This document shows, one piece after another, positions 11,811-20,926 of a stretch of DNA of 54,618 nucleotides. The translations under genes and the position numbers were made by a program. The notes under the pieces were generated by a model, which saw only the letters and a program-made list of their open reading frames with translations, had not been told where the DNA came from and searched no databases. Source of the DNA: Thermoplasmatales archaeon SM1-50 (lineage in GTDB: Archaea > Thermoplasmatota > E2 > DHVEG-1); NCBI GenBank assembly GCA_001595945.1, contig LSSI01000024.1:1-54618 (forward strand), read 5' to 3'. Numbering within the stretch: the first letter of the stretch is position 1; each line of letters starts with the position of its first letter.

Positions 11811-12311
11811 ATGTGGAAACAAATCGAACATTACTTTAGCGCTTACCCACAACGAAAAAAAATCGCACAAAAAATGCTTGAATACGGAATACGAATACAC
11901 AACAATGCATTTCAATGCGGTCCTATCGCACTTTCTGACTCAAAAATCGCACGAGCATTCCAGGTCGACCGACGCGCAGTCACCGCAACAAGAGAAGTTA
12001 TCATAAAAGAACCAGAACTCATTCAAATATTCTCTAACCTTATACCGACATGTCACCTAAAAGAAGTCGCACCATACATGAAATGGGGCGTTATCGAAAT
12101 TATACCGGTCGACCCAAGCATGCCAGGAATCCTTGCCGATATAGCCACCATCATTGCGACCAACAATATCAGCATAAGACAAGCCATCGTCGATGATTTT
12201 GAGTTCACTGTTGAACCACGACTCTTTATCATAACAGAAAAGCAAATACCTGGGATATTACTTGCATCAATCAGGAATGCCAAAGGAGTCAAAGCCGTAC
12301 TTATCTACTAG
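11811..12311 (+). CDS. ACT-domain regulator of amino acid metabolism
   Basis: 166 residues. The N-terminal half is a DNA-binding HTH (IALSDSKIARAFQVDRRAVTATREVI, shown here only in part as SDSKIARAFQVDRRAV). The C-terminal half is an ACT domain (WGVIEIIPVDPSMPGILADI, then IRNAKGVKAVLIY) that would bind an amino acid. This matches the archaeal 'regulator of amino acid metabolism' group (COG2150). Its divergent arrangement with trpB2 suggests it senses tryptophan or a related amino acid. The region is noticeably richer in A than its neighbours. Confidence 0.88.
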   Translation: MWKQIEHYFSAYPQRKKIAQKMLEYGIRIHNNAFQCGPIALSDSKIARAFQVDRRAVTATREVIIKEPELIQIFSNLIPTCHLKEVAPYMKWGVIEIIPVDPSMPGILADIATIIATNNISIRQAIVDDFEFTVEPRLFIITEKQIPGILLASIRNAKGVKAVLIY

Positions 12312-12357
12312 GATCGTACTATAAAAAATAACGAGAAAATCCAATAAAAGAAAAAAA

Positions 12358-13464
12358 TTATGCGATAGTGATATCCTTACATAAGTAGACATCTTGAATC
12401 GCATGAAGAAGTTTCACACCATTCTCAAAAGACTTCTGAAACGCCTTTCTCCCAGAAATAAGACCAGTCCCACCCGCACGTTTATTAATAACCGCAGTTC
12501 GTACCGCTTGCCCATAATCATCTTTTCCAGATGCACCACCCGAATTAATCAACCCAACACGGCCCATGTAACAATGCGCAATCTGATACCGTGTTAAATC
12601 GATTGGATGATCCGAGGATAGTTCAGTGTATGCCTTTTCATTGATTTTACCATACTTAACTCCACCTGTATTAAGAGCAATATATCCACCAGTGATGTCA
12701 GGGAGCTTTTGCTTTACAATGTCCGCCTCGATAGTCACTCCTAGATGGTTCGCCTGACCAGTAAGATCTGCAGCAGTATGATAATCTTTTCCTTCCACTT
12801 TAAATGCTGAATTACGTAAATAACACCATAAAACTGTTGCCATCCCCAATTCATGGGCATATCTAAACGCTTGCCTTACTTCCTGAATCTGCCTAGTCGA
12901 CTCGGGAGAGCCAAAATAAATAGTGCAACCAATCGCAGTTGCTCCCATATCCCAGGCTTGATCGACACCGGCAAACATAATCTGGTCATATTTGTTAGGG
13001 TAAGTCAATAACTCGTTATGATTTATTTTCACAATAAAAGGAATCTTGTGTGCATATTTTCGTGAGACAGCCCCAAGCACTCCAAGACTCGAAGCAACAC
13101 CATTGCAACCACCTTGTATTGCAAGTTTTACGATGTTTTCCGGATCAAAATACATAGGATTAGGGGTAAACGATGCAGCAGCAGAATGTTCAATACCCTG
13201 ATCAACTGGTAAAATCGAAAGATACCCAGTTCCCGCTAACCGACCGTGGGTGAATAACGATTTCAGGTTACGAATCACTTGGGATGATCGATCAGTATCA
13301 AGAAAAGTTTGATCCAGAAAATCTGGTCCAGGGAGATGTAACGTTTCTTTTCTTATTTTTGTACATGTATGTTTGAGTAGGTAATCTGCATCAGCACCCA
13401 AATATTCTCTAATTGAATCAATATTTCCTTTCATATTTACTCCAATATTCTCTAATTCCGGCAT
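12358..13464 (-). CDS. fbaB: Class I fructose-bisphosphate aldolase, FbaB type
   Basis: Cleaves fructose 1,6-bisphosphate through a Schiff-base lysine. About 368 residues, close to E. coli FbaB (350) rather than the short archaeal aldolases (~265). Strings I recall from E. coli FbaB recur almost unchanged: [43 protein letters not shown] and [13 protein letters not shown]. The Schiff-base Lys is probably in ADIVKQK. ATG 13464 has GGTGA upstream; an internal ATG at 13434 with GGAG is closer to the E. coli start. It lies next to tdh on the same strand. Confidence 0.95.
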   Translation of the reverse strand: MPELENIGVNMKGNIDSIREYLGADADYLLKHTCTKIRKETLHLPGPDFLDQTFLDTDRSSQVIRNLKSLFTHGRLAGTGYLSILPVDQGIEHSAAASFTPNPMYFDPENIVKLAIQGGCNGVASSLGVLGAVSRKYAHKIPFIVKINHNELLTYPNKYDQIMFAGVDQAWDMGATAIGCTIYFGSPESTRQIQEVRQAFRYAHELGMATVLWCYLRNSAFKVEGKDYHTAADLTGQANHLGVTIEADIVKQKLPDITGGYIALNTGGVKYGKINEKAYTELSSDHPIDLTRYQIAHCYMGRVGLINSGGASGKDDYGQAVRTAVINKRAGGTGLISGRKAFQKSFENGVKLLHAIQDVYLCKDITIA

Positions 13465-13549
13465 CGTTGATTCACCTTAAATAAAAATGAGAATATCGGA
13501 TAGCACATAAAACTTTCTATGGAGTAAACAAAGAAAAAAAGAAGGAGTA

Positions 13550-14533
13550 CTAAACTAATAGCTTCCCTTCTTCAAACTTTTTTGTAAGTTTTTGTAACAT
13601 ATCTTTTGTCATATCTGCAAGCTTATATTTTGGTTTCCAGCCCCATTCTTTACGGGCCATACTATCATCGATGGAACGAGGCCAGGAATCAGCGATCGCT
13701 TGTCGAAAATCTGGTTTGTAATCACAAGTGAATTCAGGGATATGCTTGGTAATCTCATAGGCAAGTTCCTCTGCAGAAAAACTCATAGAAGCAAAATTAA
13801 AGTCACAATGGTGCTTTAATTTTAAAACATCGGCATCCATCAAATCAAGTGTTCCCTTTAAACAATCAGGCATATACATCATAGGAAGTGTCGTATCAGC
13901 TCGTAAAAAGCAGGTGTATTTTTTCTGTTTTATAGCTTCATAAAATATTTCAACCGCATAATCTGTAGTTCCCCCACCAGGAAGCGTCTCACTACTTATT
14001 ATACCAGGATAGCGTATCCCTCGTACATCAAGGTTAAAACGCTTAACATAATAATCGCCTAGAAGTTCCCCGGTAACTTTAGTTACCCCATACATTGTTT
14101 TTGGTTTAAGAACTGTTTCCTGAGGGGTGTTATCCCGTGGTGTCTCTGGACCAAAAACTGCAATAGAACTAGGAACAAACACTCGAACCATACTATGTTT
14201 ACGAGCGACCTCTAATACATTATACAATCCGTTGATATTAACATCCCAGCACAAAAGAGGTTTTTCTTCACCAACCGCAGAGAGTATTGCAGCCATATTA
14301 TAAATCGTATCGATATCATAATCATCCACAACCTTCTCTATCGTTTCTCGTTTACAGATATTAATGTATTCAAAAGGACCTGAGTTAAGTAGTGTGTCAC
14401 TCGGTTTGGTTTTCCTTCCTGTTGCAAGGACATTATCATTTCCAAATTTTTTACGTAGCAACATCGTTAGTTCTGATCCGATTTGACCGACGGCACCGGT
14501 TACTAAAATCTTTTTCATCCGTTCGTATGGCAT
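13550..14533 (-). CDS. L-threonine 3-dehydrogenase, SDR type
   Basis: 327 residues; extended short-chain dehydrogenase/epimerase fold. NAD site GAVGQIGSEL at ~15, active-site YGVTK (~147-151) with S in VPSSIAVFGPE. TDH-specific strings are VRGIRYPGIIS, PGGGTTDYAVEIF and DSWPRSIDDSMARKEWGW. It oxidises threonine to 2-amino-3-ketobutyrate, which a ligase splits to glycine and acetyl-CoA. Epimerase activity is less likely because of the GGGTTDYAV motif. ATG 14533 has AGGGG 10 nt upstream; ATG 14518 would give the more usual MKKILVTG start. Confidence 0.88.
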   Translation of the reverse strand: MPYERMKKILVTGAVGQIGSELTMLLRKKFGNDNVLATGRKTKPSDTLLNSGPFEYINICKRETIEKVVDDYDIDTIYNMAAILSAVGEEKPLLCWDVNINGLYNVLEVARKHSMVRVFVPSSIAVFGPETPRDNTPQETVLKPKTMYGVTKVTGELLGDYYVKRFNLDVRGIRYPGIISSETLPGGGTTDYAVEIFYEAIKQKKYTCFLRADTTLPMMYMPDCLKGTLDLMDADVLKLKHHCDFNFASMSFSAEELAYEITKHIPEFTCDYKPDFRQAIADSWPRSIDDSMARKEWGWKPKYKLADMTKDMLQKLTKKFEEGKLLV

Positions 14534-14590
14534 AACAATTTAACCCCTAGGTGTTTTCTCTCACAGGTATCATTATTTCTTATAGATACT

Positions 14591-17500
14591 TTACTGTTCG
14601 CAGATGTATTCAGGATCCTCTGAAATTCCCTCTATTTTCTTTGGAGGTCCAGGGCGAACAATATATCCTTTTCGTTTTTTCCTCCATTTGGCCCAACCAG
14701 CAAGAACCAGTGGGAGAATCACAATAGAGGAAATAAACGTATAAATAAGCGTAATAGCTGTAATAATACCAAATTGTTGTTGCGGTGGGATAGGGGCAAA
14801 CGCAAGAACACCAAAACCAAACATCGAAGAAAGAGCGGCGATAAGAATAGCGCTCCCGGTCCGTGAGATAGTCTCGATAACCGCTTTTGTTATATCTCCG
14901 GTTTGATCAGCAACAGAACGGAAACGTTGTGTGATGTAACAAGAATAGTCGATGCCTACCCCGATAGTGATACTTGTGACTGTGATGGTTAAAATGTTTA
15001 GAGTATATCCAATAAAATACATACTTCCCAAGACCCAAATCATGGAGATGGTAACTGGAATCATTGCAATCAAACCAAGAATGGGGTTGCGATAGATCAA
15101 CGTAAGCATAATCGCCGCAAGCAGGAAACAAATCCCGGTAGACAGAATCTGGCTTTCAGTCATGTTTTTCAGAATAGACAAGGTAATCAGCAGATTGCCG
15201 GTAACAATCGATGTCGTATTACCATAGTCCGAACGATCGTTATTTAACTCTTGTTTCAATTGCTCAAATTCCTTGGTCATATCCTCATTATTTAAACCCA
15301 GATCAATGTAGACTCGAACAATAGCGGCGCGGTATTCGTTTCCCTCCTTATATAATAAATCAGAGACTTGCATTTGATATTCAGGGCTTGTGTAGAGATA
15401 ATCAAAGGTGTTCTGAACATCAGAGTTGGTCTGTGGTAACCCCGTGGCTGTATCGATGTTAAAAAACTCAACAAGTGATTGATTATTTGCTACTGCTTGT
15501 TTTAGGATAGTAAAAATACTTTCTGTTTTTGTATGTCCATCCGGTTTCCGAGCAATATACCTATCGTCATTCATCTTCTCATGCGTAGATTGTAAACCCT
15601 GTAACAATTGGACAGTTGCGATTTTTCCTTCTATCAGGATATACTCTTGATCTTGGCTTGAGAACGGAAAATCCTCACTGATTTTCGAAAATAATTGGAG
15701 TGCAGGATTATCCTGTGGGATAAATTGATTCATGCTAAATCCAGATTTCAACTGGGCCACTGCAGTCCCCATCACTAGACATATGACTATCGTTAGGAGT
15801 AATACTTTTTTCCGATGGTAAAGAAGTTTTTGGGCGATCCGAGCCATGATTGTGGTCATTGAAATAGTGAGTTGCTTAGAGGTTTGGACAGTGTTTAATT
15901 TTCTTCTATCGATAATATAACGAAGAGCAACAAGCAAAGTCATAGTAATGATGAATGTACATGTTATACCTAACGCAAGAAAAATTCCAAAATCTCTAAC
16001 AGGGGGGAGCGTTGCGCTGAGAAAAGAGAGAAACGCAACAAATGTTGTAAACCAGGCTAAAAAAATCGCGATTCCAACTTCTTTTATTGAGAGTCGAATT
16101 GCCTCTGCGGGTAATCGTCCTTTATTTATTTCTGTTCGATAATTAAAGAGTAGGTTAACGGAGTACTCGACGCCTAACCCAATATTGAGAGGCAGAAGTG
16201 CTACTGCGATAATGTTAAATGATATGCCAAGCAAAGCCATAGTCCCAAATAACCAGATGCAGGAGAACGCGAATACGAGTATAGGAAGGAAAACATAGGA
16301 TGGTTTTCGAAATGCGATGAAGAGAATACACAGTATGATGATAAAAATAGCGGGGCCAATGATTGTCATGGAATCCATCGCAACATCATTTATTTGTGTA
16401 GTGACGATCCCCTCTCCAGTTACTTCAATAGAAATACTACTGTATTGTTTATCAAGATTATTGATTGTGTCGATTATTTTTATATTAACTTTCCTAAGTT
16501 CGTCTACATCACCTTCTTGGAGATTCAGATTTACAATGAACATACTTGCATGTGACGTTTTCGTTTGTGCAAACTCGGTAGAAATAAACGATAATGCATT
16601 CACTCGTAAATCAGTAAACAATTGTGGTAACAACGGAAAAATATTTGTTGAAATACCTGTCTCAGGTACTCGATCAGTTTTCATCCATAGTGGTTGAATC
16701 GCGGTCAATGAGAAGGTGGATGGAAAAATGTCGGTTCCTATCATATTTTCTGAAAGATCTGAAAATTCATCTAAATTGATTTTGTATTTTTGAAGAACCC
16801 GGGAGACAAGCGAGCCAAGTAATGTTCTTGATTGGAGACGTTGCAGACAAGTAAACAAATAACTCGTGTTGATAACAATGTGACCGCCGGGTCGATTCAG
16901 TAACGGTGTTTGATAATATCGAACACCTGCAGAAAAATTTGTCAATTTTGTCGGTAGTTCGAATGATCCATATTGGAGGGCGATTCCATAGGTGCTGAGC
17001 TCCTGTCGAGAGACAGAGATTTCAATCCGATTTGTCTTTAAATCAAAGGTCACATTTCCGGTTTGGAGTTGGAGCGGGAAGAACATCTCTTGTCCTGGTG
17101 GTTTTATCCAAAGATAAGCTGTTGTCTTATAAGATGCCAGTTCATGGTTTCTGATTTTTTGTATTAATTGTTTGATGTTTTCATGAACACTATTACCGAT
17201 TTCCCAGTAATGAACAGTCGGCTCAATCCGTGCAGCGATTTGATAACCCATACTATATTCAGGTGGTATTAACGAGTTTTGAAAATCAAGGTACCATTCC
17301 ATGGTACTGACTTTTGAAAACGGTGGTTTTAGGTCAGAGGGAAAATCTGAAAGGGAGTAGACCTCAAAAGAGAAAGTTAGTGTAGTATTACCCTTTGTAA
17401 TGTAACAATTTTTGATATCTGCGCTGTTAACGGTTTTTTTACTTGGACGGATAAACGCTCTTGGATAATCGATAGGCTCATTGGGGTCATCGGTGCAAAA

Positions 17501-17947
17501 AAGCGTAATTTCTCCAGATGGTTGTTCGTTGAAAAGATCATTGAGAGCAGTATTGAGTTGTTCATCATTACATTTTTCAACAGTCTTGTTAAATTCCATT
17601 TGACAGACAGGGTCGATGAAGGTTATAATGGAGACTGTACTATTTACTTCCGGAATTTTGATGAGTTCTTTGTTGAGATTGTATTGATCGCGCAGTGCTT
17701 GGATGCTTAGCACGCTACTTTCTTGTTCTTTTTGTATATAAAGGATTATTGTTTGTGTGCTTTTACCAAAATACTCGGAGATTCGATTATTTGCTCGTAC
17801 TTGTTCATTGTCTGGAGCGAAATCTTCAAAATTTGTTTTGAATGTTAATGATGGGATAAAAAGGGAAAAACCAATTGTTATCAGAAGAATTAATCCGATT
17901 ACGGCCCATGGTCTTTTTTCAATAATTTTTCCGAGCTGATCTAACAT
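14591..17947 (-). CDS. RND superfamily exporter (MmpL/HAE3-like)
   Basis: 1118 residues in two similar halves. Each half has one N-terminal helix (first at ~15-32), a large extracytoplasmic domain and a block of five helices (~530-680 and ~925-1095). The helix blocks carry AVALLPLNIGLGVEYSVNLL and TVTSITIGVGIDYSCYIT, the conserved charged/polar signature of TM4 in HAE3/MmpL exporters. Driven by the proton gradient; substrates of relatives are hydrophobic compounds or lipids. No membrane-fusion or outer-membrane partner is nearby, as expected for archaea. Cargo unknown. Confidence 0.9.
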   Translation of the reverse strand: MLDQLGKIIEKRPWAVIGLILLITIGFSLFIPSLTFKTNFEDFAPDNEQVRANNRISEYFGKSTQTIILYIQKEQESSVLSIQALRDQYNLNKELIKIPEVNSTVSIITFIDPVCQMEFNKTVEKCNDEQLNTALNDLFNEQPSGEITLFCTDDPNEPIDYPRAFIRPSKKTVNSADIKNCYITKGNTTLTFSFEVYSLSDFPSDLKPPFSKVSTMEWYLDFQNSLIPPEYSMGYQIAARIEPTVHYWEIGNSVHENIKQLIQKIRNHELASYKTTAYLWIKPPGQEMFFPLQLQTGNVTFDLKTNRIEISVSRQELSTYGIALQYGSFELPTKLTNFSAGVRYYQTPLLNRPGGHIVINTSYLFTCLQRLQSRTLLGSLVSRVLQKYKINLDEFSDLSENMIGTDIFPSTFSLTAIQPLWMKTDRVPETGISTNIFPLLPQLFTDLRVNALSFISTEFAQTKTSHASMFIVNLNLQEGDVDELRKVNIKIIDTINNLDKQYSSISIEVTGEGIVTTQINDVAMDSMTIIGPAIFIIILCILFIAFRKPSYVFLPILVFAFSCIWLFGTMALLGISFNIIAVALLPLNIGLGVEYSVNLLFNYRTEINKGRLPAEAIRLSIKEVGIAIFLAWFTTFVAFLSFLSATLPPVRDFGIFLALGITCTFIITMTLLVALRYIIDRRKLNTVQTSKQLTISMTTIMARIAQKLLYHRKKVLLLTIVICLVMGTAVAQLKSGFSMNQFIPQDNPALQLFSKISEDFPFSSQDQEYILIEGKIATVQLLQGLQSTHEKMNDDRYIARKPDGHTKTESIFTILKQAVANNQSLVEFFNIDTATGLPQTNSDVQNTFDYLYTSPEYQMQVSDLLYKEGNEYRAAIVRVYIDLGLNNEDMTKEFEQLKQELNNDRSDYGNTTSIVTGNLLITLSILKNMTESQILSTGICFLLAAIMLTLIYRNPILGLIAMIPVTISMIWVLGSMYFIGYTLNILTITVTSITIGVGIDYSCYITQRFRSVADQTGDITKAVIETISRTGSAILIAALSSMFGFGVLAFAPIPPQQQFGIITAITLIYTFISSIVILPLVLAGWAKWRKKRKGYIVRPGPPKKIEGISEDPEYICEQ

Positions 17948-18153
17948 ATTTTATATCATCCTGTCTGTTTATTTCCTATTCTCTGTTTTATGAAGATCCT
18001 GGCTGTGAATAATCCTACCGTTTCTTTATCATTATATAATAAATTAAATATATTAATATTTTTATGTGAAAAAATTTAGGGAACTACTTCAAGAGTAAAG
18101 GGACCTAAACGGCGGGTATGTTTAATCGAAAGATTATGCCCCTGCAATTCTCC

Positions 18154-19062
18154 TTATACATGTAAACCAGCATCCTTCACCAACAATGGTATTATTTCTT
18201 CCCAAAATAACGCTGTGATATGAATCCCATGTATTCCTTTAATTTTTTTGAGTTGATGGATTGTTTCTACTGCTATTGCATATCCTTCTTTGGCGGGGTC
18301 AGATGCTTTTTTCATCCGCAGATACACCGAATTCGGGACATCAGTACCAGGGACATGAAACTTCATTCGTTCAGTCATTTTTACGGATTTTAAGGGAGTG
18401 ATACCAGCAAGGATATGAACCTTCGTATCAAGACCTTGCGCTCGTACATCATCCATCCATTCTGAAAACTTATCAATTTTATAGACACTCTGTGTTTGAA
18501 TAAATTCTGCGCCAGCATCAATTTTTTTTCGTAGACGATCCACCTGAAACTCAAAAGGGTCTGCATACGGGTTTGCTGCAGCTCCAAGAAACACATAAGG
18601 TTTTCCAGAAAGAAGTCGATCGCCACTCTGAAAGATGCCTTCATCTCTCATATTTTTTATTATTTGAAGAAGCTGAATGGAATCTACATCAAACACACCT
18701 TTCGCAGCGGGGTGGTTCCCAAACTTCTGATGATCACCAGTGAGACAAAGCATATTTCTAACTCCAAGAGCGGCAGCCCCAAGCACATCACTTTGCAAAC
18801 CGATACGATTCCTATCTCGACACGTGATTTGCATAATAGGCTCCATATCCATATGAAGAAGTATCACAGACCCTGCAAGGCTTGACAGTCGGACAACAGC
18901 GGTCTGATTATCCGTGATGTTAAAAGCATCTGCAGAATCTTTCATCAGTTTTGCCTTTTCACGAATCTTATTTGCATCAGTACCTTTTGGAGGCCCAATC
19001 TCTGCGGTCACGACAAAATGTCCTTCTGTAAGTACTTTTTCCAAGTTGCTCCGATAATTCAC
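18154..19062 (-). CDS. metF: Methylenetetrahydrofolate reductase
   Basis: 302 residues; FAD-dependent (beta/alpha)8 barrel reducing methylene- to methyl-tetrahydrofolate. Visible signatures: FVVTAEIGPPKGTD, AFNITDNQ, LLHMDMEPIMQITCRDRNRI, NMLCLTGDH, FLGAAANPYADP and AEFIQTQSVY. GTG 19062 follows the metV stop by 1 nt, with GGAG ~8 nt upstream. The operon metV-metF is the arrangement known from acetogenic bacteria, where the two proteins form the reductase. In the archaeon it implies folate rather than only methanopterin C1 chemistry. The 206-bp gap upstream of the RND gene holds no recognisable gene. Confidence 0.94.
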   Translation of the reverse strand: MNYRSNLEKVLTEGHFVVTAEIGPPKGTDANKIREKAKLMKDSADAFNITDNQTAVVRLSSLAGSVILLHMDMEPIMQITCRDRNRIGLQSDVLGAAALGVRNMLCLTGDHQKFGNHPAAKGVFDVDSIQLLQIIKNMRDEGIFQSGDRLLSGKPYVFLGAAANPYADPFEFQVDRLRKKIDAGAEFIQTQSVYKIDKFSEWMDDVRAQGLDTKVHILAGITPLKSVKMTERMKFHVPGTDVPNSVYLRMKKASDPAKEGYAIAVETIHQLKKIKGIHGIHITALFWEEIIPLLVKDAGLHV

Positions 19063-19063
19063 A

Positions 19064-19702
19064 TCAAATTCTCCGTTTATTCTCTAGTGCTTTTGACCAA
19101 TCCTTTGGTTTTTGGATAAACGTTAAGACATCTAATTTACCTTTCTTTTTGAAAACTTGATAGATACAATCCCAGACACATTCTATTTCTGAATTAATCT
19201 CACATTTACCGTTGGAAGACCCGCCACAGGGGCCATTTAACATAGATTTCGGGCATCGTGTCACTGGACAAAAACCATCAAAGTCATCCAAGATGCACTC
19301 TCCACATAGCAGGCATTGTTTGAAAAACTCATTCACTCGAGAAATCTCCCCTAAAAATAATGTATCAGTCCCAGCAATAATTTCCTTTTCAGGGAAAAGT
19401 TTGTTAAGTGTTTGTATCCCATTGCCGCATGCAAGAACAAGAATCTTAGTGGATTCACTTAGCTCTTTCGAATATTTTTTTAGCATCCGTTTATCATTCA
19501 TCAGATGACATGCTGGTTCAAGAACAACCCAGCCAGATACAGGGATTTTATTTTTTATAAGAGATTCTTTTATCGCCAAAACTTCTTCTTTACCACCACT
19601 TTTGCAGAGGGTCGCACATTCACTACATCCAACAAGAAAAACTGGCTTAGAACCGATACGACGAAGGATGTCCATGAAATTTTTTTGTTTTGTAATAATC
19701 AT
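19064..19702 (-). CDS. metV: MetV-like zinc/Fe-S protein (MTHFR partner)
   Basis: 212 residues, MTHFR C-terminal domain family. An N-terminal Cys cluster (VGCSECATLCKSGGKEEV), CLLCGECILDD and the hallmark TRCPKSMLNGPCGGSSNGKC are present, in all many Cys that can bind zinc or Fe-S. In acetogens MetV binds MetF and may bring electrons from ferredoxin or another donor. First gene of the two-gene operon. No rnf, hdr or other electron-input genes are seen next to it. Confidence 0.9.
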   Translation of the reverse strand: MIITKQKNFMDILRRIGSKPVFLVGCSECATLCKSGGKEEVLAIKESLIKNKIPVSGWVVLEPACHLMNDKRMLKKYSKELSESTKILVLACGNGIQTLNKLFPEKEIIAGTDTLFLGEISRVNEFFKQCLLCGECILDDFDGFCPVTRCPKSMLNGPCGGSSNGKCEINSEIECVWDCIYQVFKKKGKLDVLTFIQKPKDWSKALENKRRI

Positions 19703-19842
19703 TAAGGCTCAAAATGGACTAACATGTTAATAAGAATATGTTTTCCTCATTTTACAAATAATTTATTTTATTAAGGTGAAAAAAAGAATTTGCATTGTAA
19801 AAACGTTATTAAGGTCTAACGGTTTACATAATAAAGAATTAC

Positions 19843-20178
19843 ATGGAGAAGACCGTTGTTCAATTTATTCTTGAAAACATTTTTTTATTTTTACCAATAG
19901 GCCTTGTAGGAATTGTTTCGACACTCATTCTTATGTTAATTTCAAAAAAAGAAAATATTCCCAGATCTGAAACTATGGAATCTAATTACATAACTATCTA
20001 TCATGTCAGGTTTAACATCTATTTCTTGGTTTATTTATTTATATGGATAATAATCCTTCTTATTGGACTTTTTTCAAACTTCATCATTCCAACAATCATC
20101 GGTGGAATTATTGCAATCATTCCCTTTATAGTATTTATTATTATTGAATATAAAACAAAAAATGTAAAGGTGCGATAA
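19843..20178 (+). CDS. Small membrane protein before the carotenoid hydratase-like gene
   Basis: 111 residues with three hydrophobic segments: ~10-32 (IFLFLPIGLVGIVSTLILML), ~55-78 (YFLVYLFIWIIILLIGLF) and ~80-101. The ends are charged (ISKKENIPRSE, EYKTKNVKVR). It lies 4 nt before the CruF-like gene, so it belongs to the same operon. The family is not recognised; a partner role for the next protein is only a guess from the spacing. Confidence 0.7.
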   Translation: MEKTVVQFILENIFLFLPIGLVGIVSTLILMLISKKENIPRSETMESNYITIYHVRFNIYFLVYLFIWIIILLIGLFSNFIIPTIIGGIIAIIPFIVFIIIEYKTKNVKVR

Positions 20179-20182
20179 ACAC

Positions 20183-20860
20183 ATGTTTTTCATTGAAATT
20201 AATCAAAATTTTGCAGAACAAACAAGATTCCTTGCATTTTTCATTGGTCTTATTGCAATTGTGTGGTTATTTCTCGTCTATTATTCAAATAAAAAATATG
20301 GGACCAAAAAGACTGTAATATATTTTTTACCGATAATTATTGCGACCCTTATTATTGAATCAGCAGGAGTAGCAAGTGGGAGATATTACTATCCAGGATA
20401 CATCATTTATCTTTCAGTGGTTGGTGGTGGTGTTCCTCTTATAATTATCTTAGCGTGGAGCGCTAATTTATTTTTATTTTTAAACCTGGGAAGACACGTC
20501 ATTTCAAAGATTTATCAAAAAAGAAATAAATTTCAGATTATTTTGATATCAGCACTAGCAGGATTATTCGGTGTTTGTCTTGATTTACTGGAAGATCCTA
20601 TTGCACATTATAACAATTGGTGGATATGGGAGGGGACTCTCGAGGGTATAAAATTTTTCGAGGTTCCAATCCTAAATTTCATTGGTTGGTTTGTTTTAAT
20701 TTTTTTTATGTCTATTGCCACGTTACTTATCGAACGATCAAGATATTCGGAGAACAGGAAGATTCTGCTTTCGCTATCCTCCCTATCGATTACTGGGACT
20801 ACTATCTTCGTTGTTCATGGTCTAATTGTAAAATTATTCGAATTAGCCGGTCTTTCTTAA
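20183..20860 (+). CDS. CruF-like carotenoid hydratase (PF04240 family)
   Basis: 225 residues, about seven membrane segments. The family signature is present: IESAGVASGRYYYPGY at ~58-73, VPLIIILAWSANLFLF at ~87-105, then LDLLEDPIAHYNNWWIWEG and VPILNFIGWF at ~135-175. In haloarchaea this family (CruF) hydrates the ends of bisanhydrobacterioruberin in the C50 carotenoid pathway. A UbiA enzyme and a CrtI/CrtD-like enzyme follow on the same strand, the same enzyme classes as in bacterioruberin synthesis. Substrate here is not proven. Confidence 0.8.
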   Translation: MFFIEINQNFAEQTRFLAFFIGLIAIVWLFLVYYSNKKYGTKKTVIYFLPIIIATLIIESAGVASGRYYYPGYIIYLSVVGGGVPLIIILAWSANLFLFLNLGRHVISKIYQKRNKFQIILISALAGLFGVCLDLLEDPIAHYNNWWIWEGTLEGIKFFEVPILNFIGWFVLIFFMSIATLLIERSRYSENRKILLSLSSLSITGTTIFVVHGLIVKLFELAGLS

Positions 20861-20869
20861 AAAAATAAC

Positions 20870-20876
20870 TTTTTTT
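20870..20876 (+). terminator. Oligo-T terminator after the CruF-like gene
   Basis: T7 run 10 bp past the stop codon, followed by CTTC. The next gene has its own TTAAAGTAATAAAG promoter-like element, so partial termination here is plausible. Confidence 0.3.
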
Positions 20877-20926
20877 CTTCAAGGAAACCATTAAAGTAAT
20901 AAAGTAAATCTCCATTATTGAACCTT

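Noticed and set aside
13550-14533. UDP-glucose 4-epimerase as an alternative name
   Set aside because: The PGGGTTDYAVEIF and SWPRSIDDS strings are those of SDR-type threonine dehydrogenase.
18079-18153. In-frame open stretch after the metF stop codon (GELQGHNLSIKHTRRLGPFT...), possible readthrough or 23-codon ORF
   Set aside because: An open run of ~25 codons is likely by chance, GGAG stands only 2 nt from the only start-like TTG, and metF is already full length.
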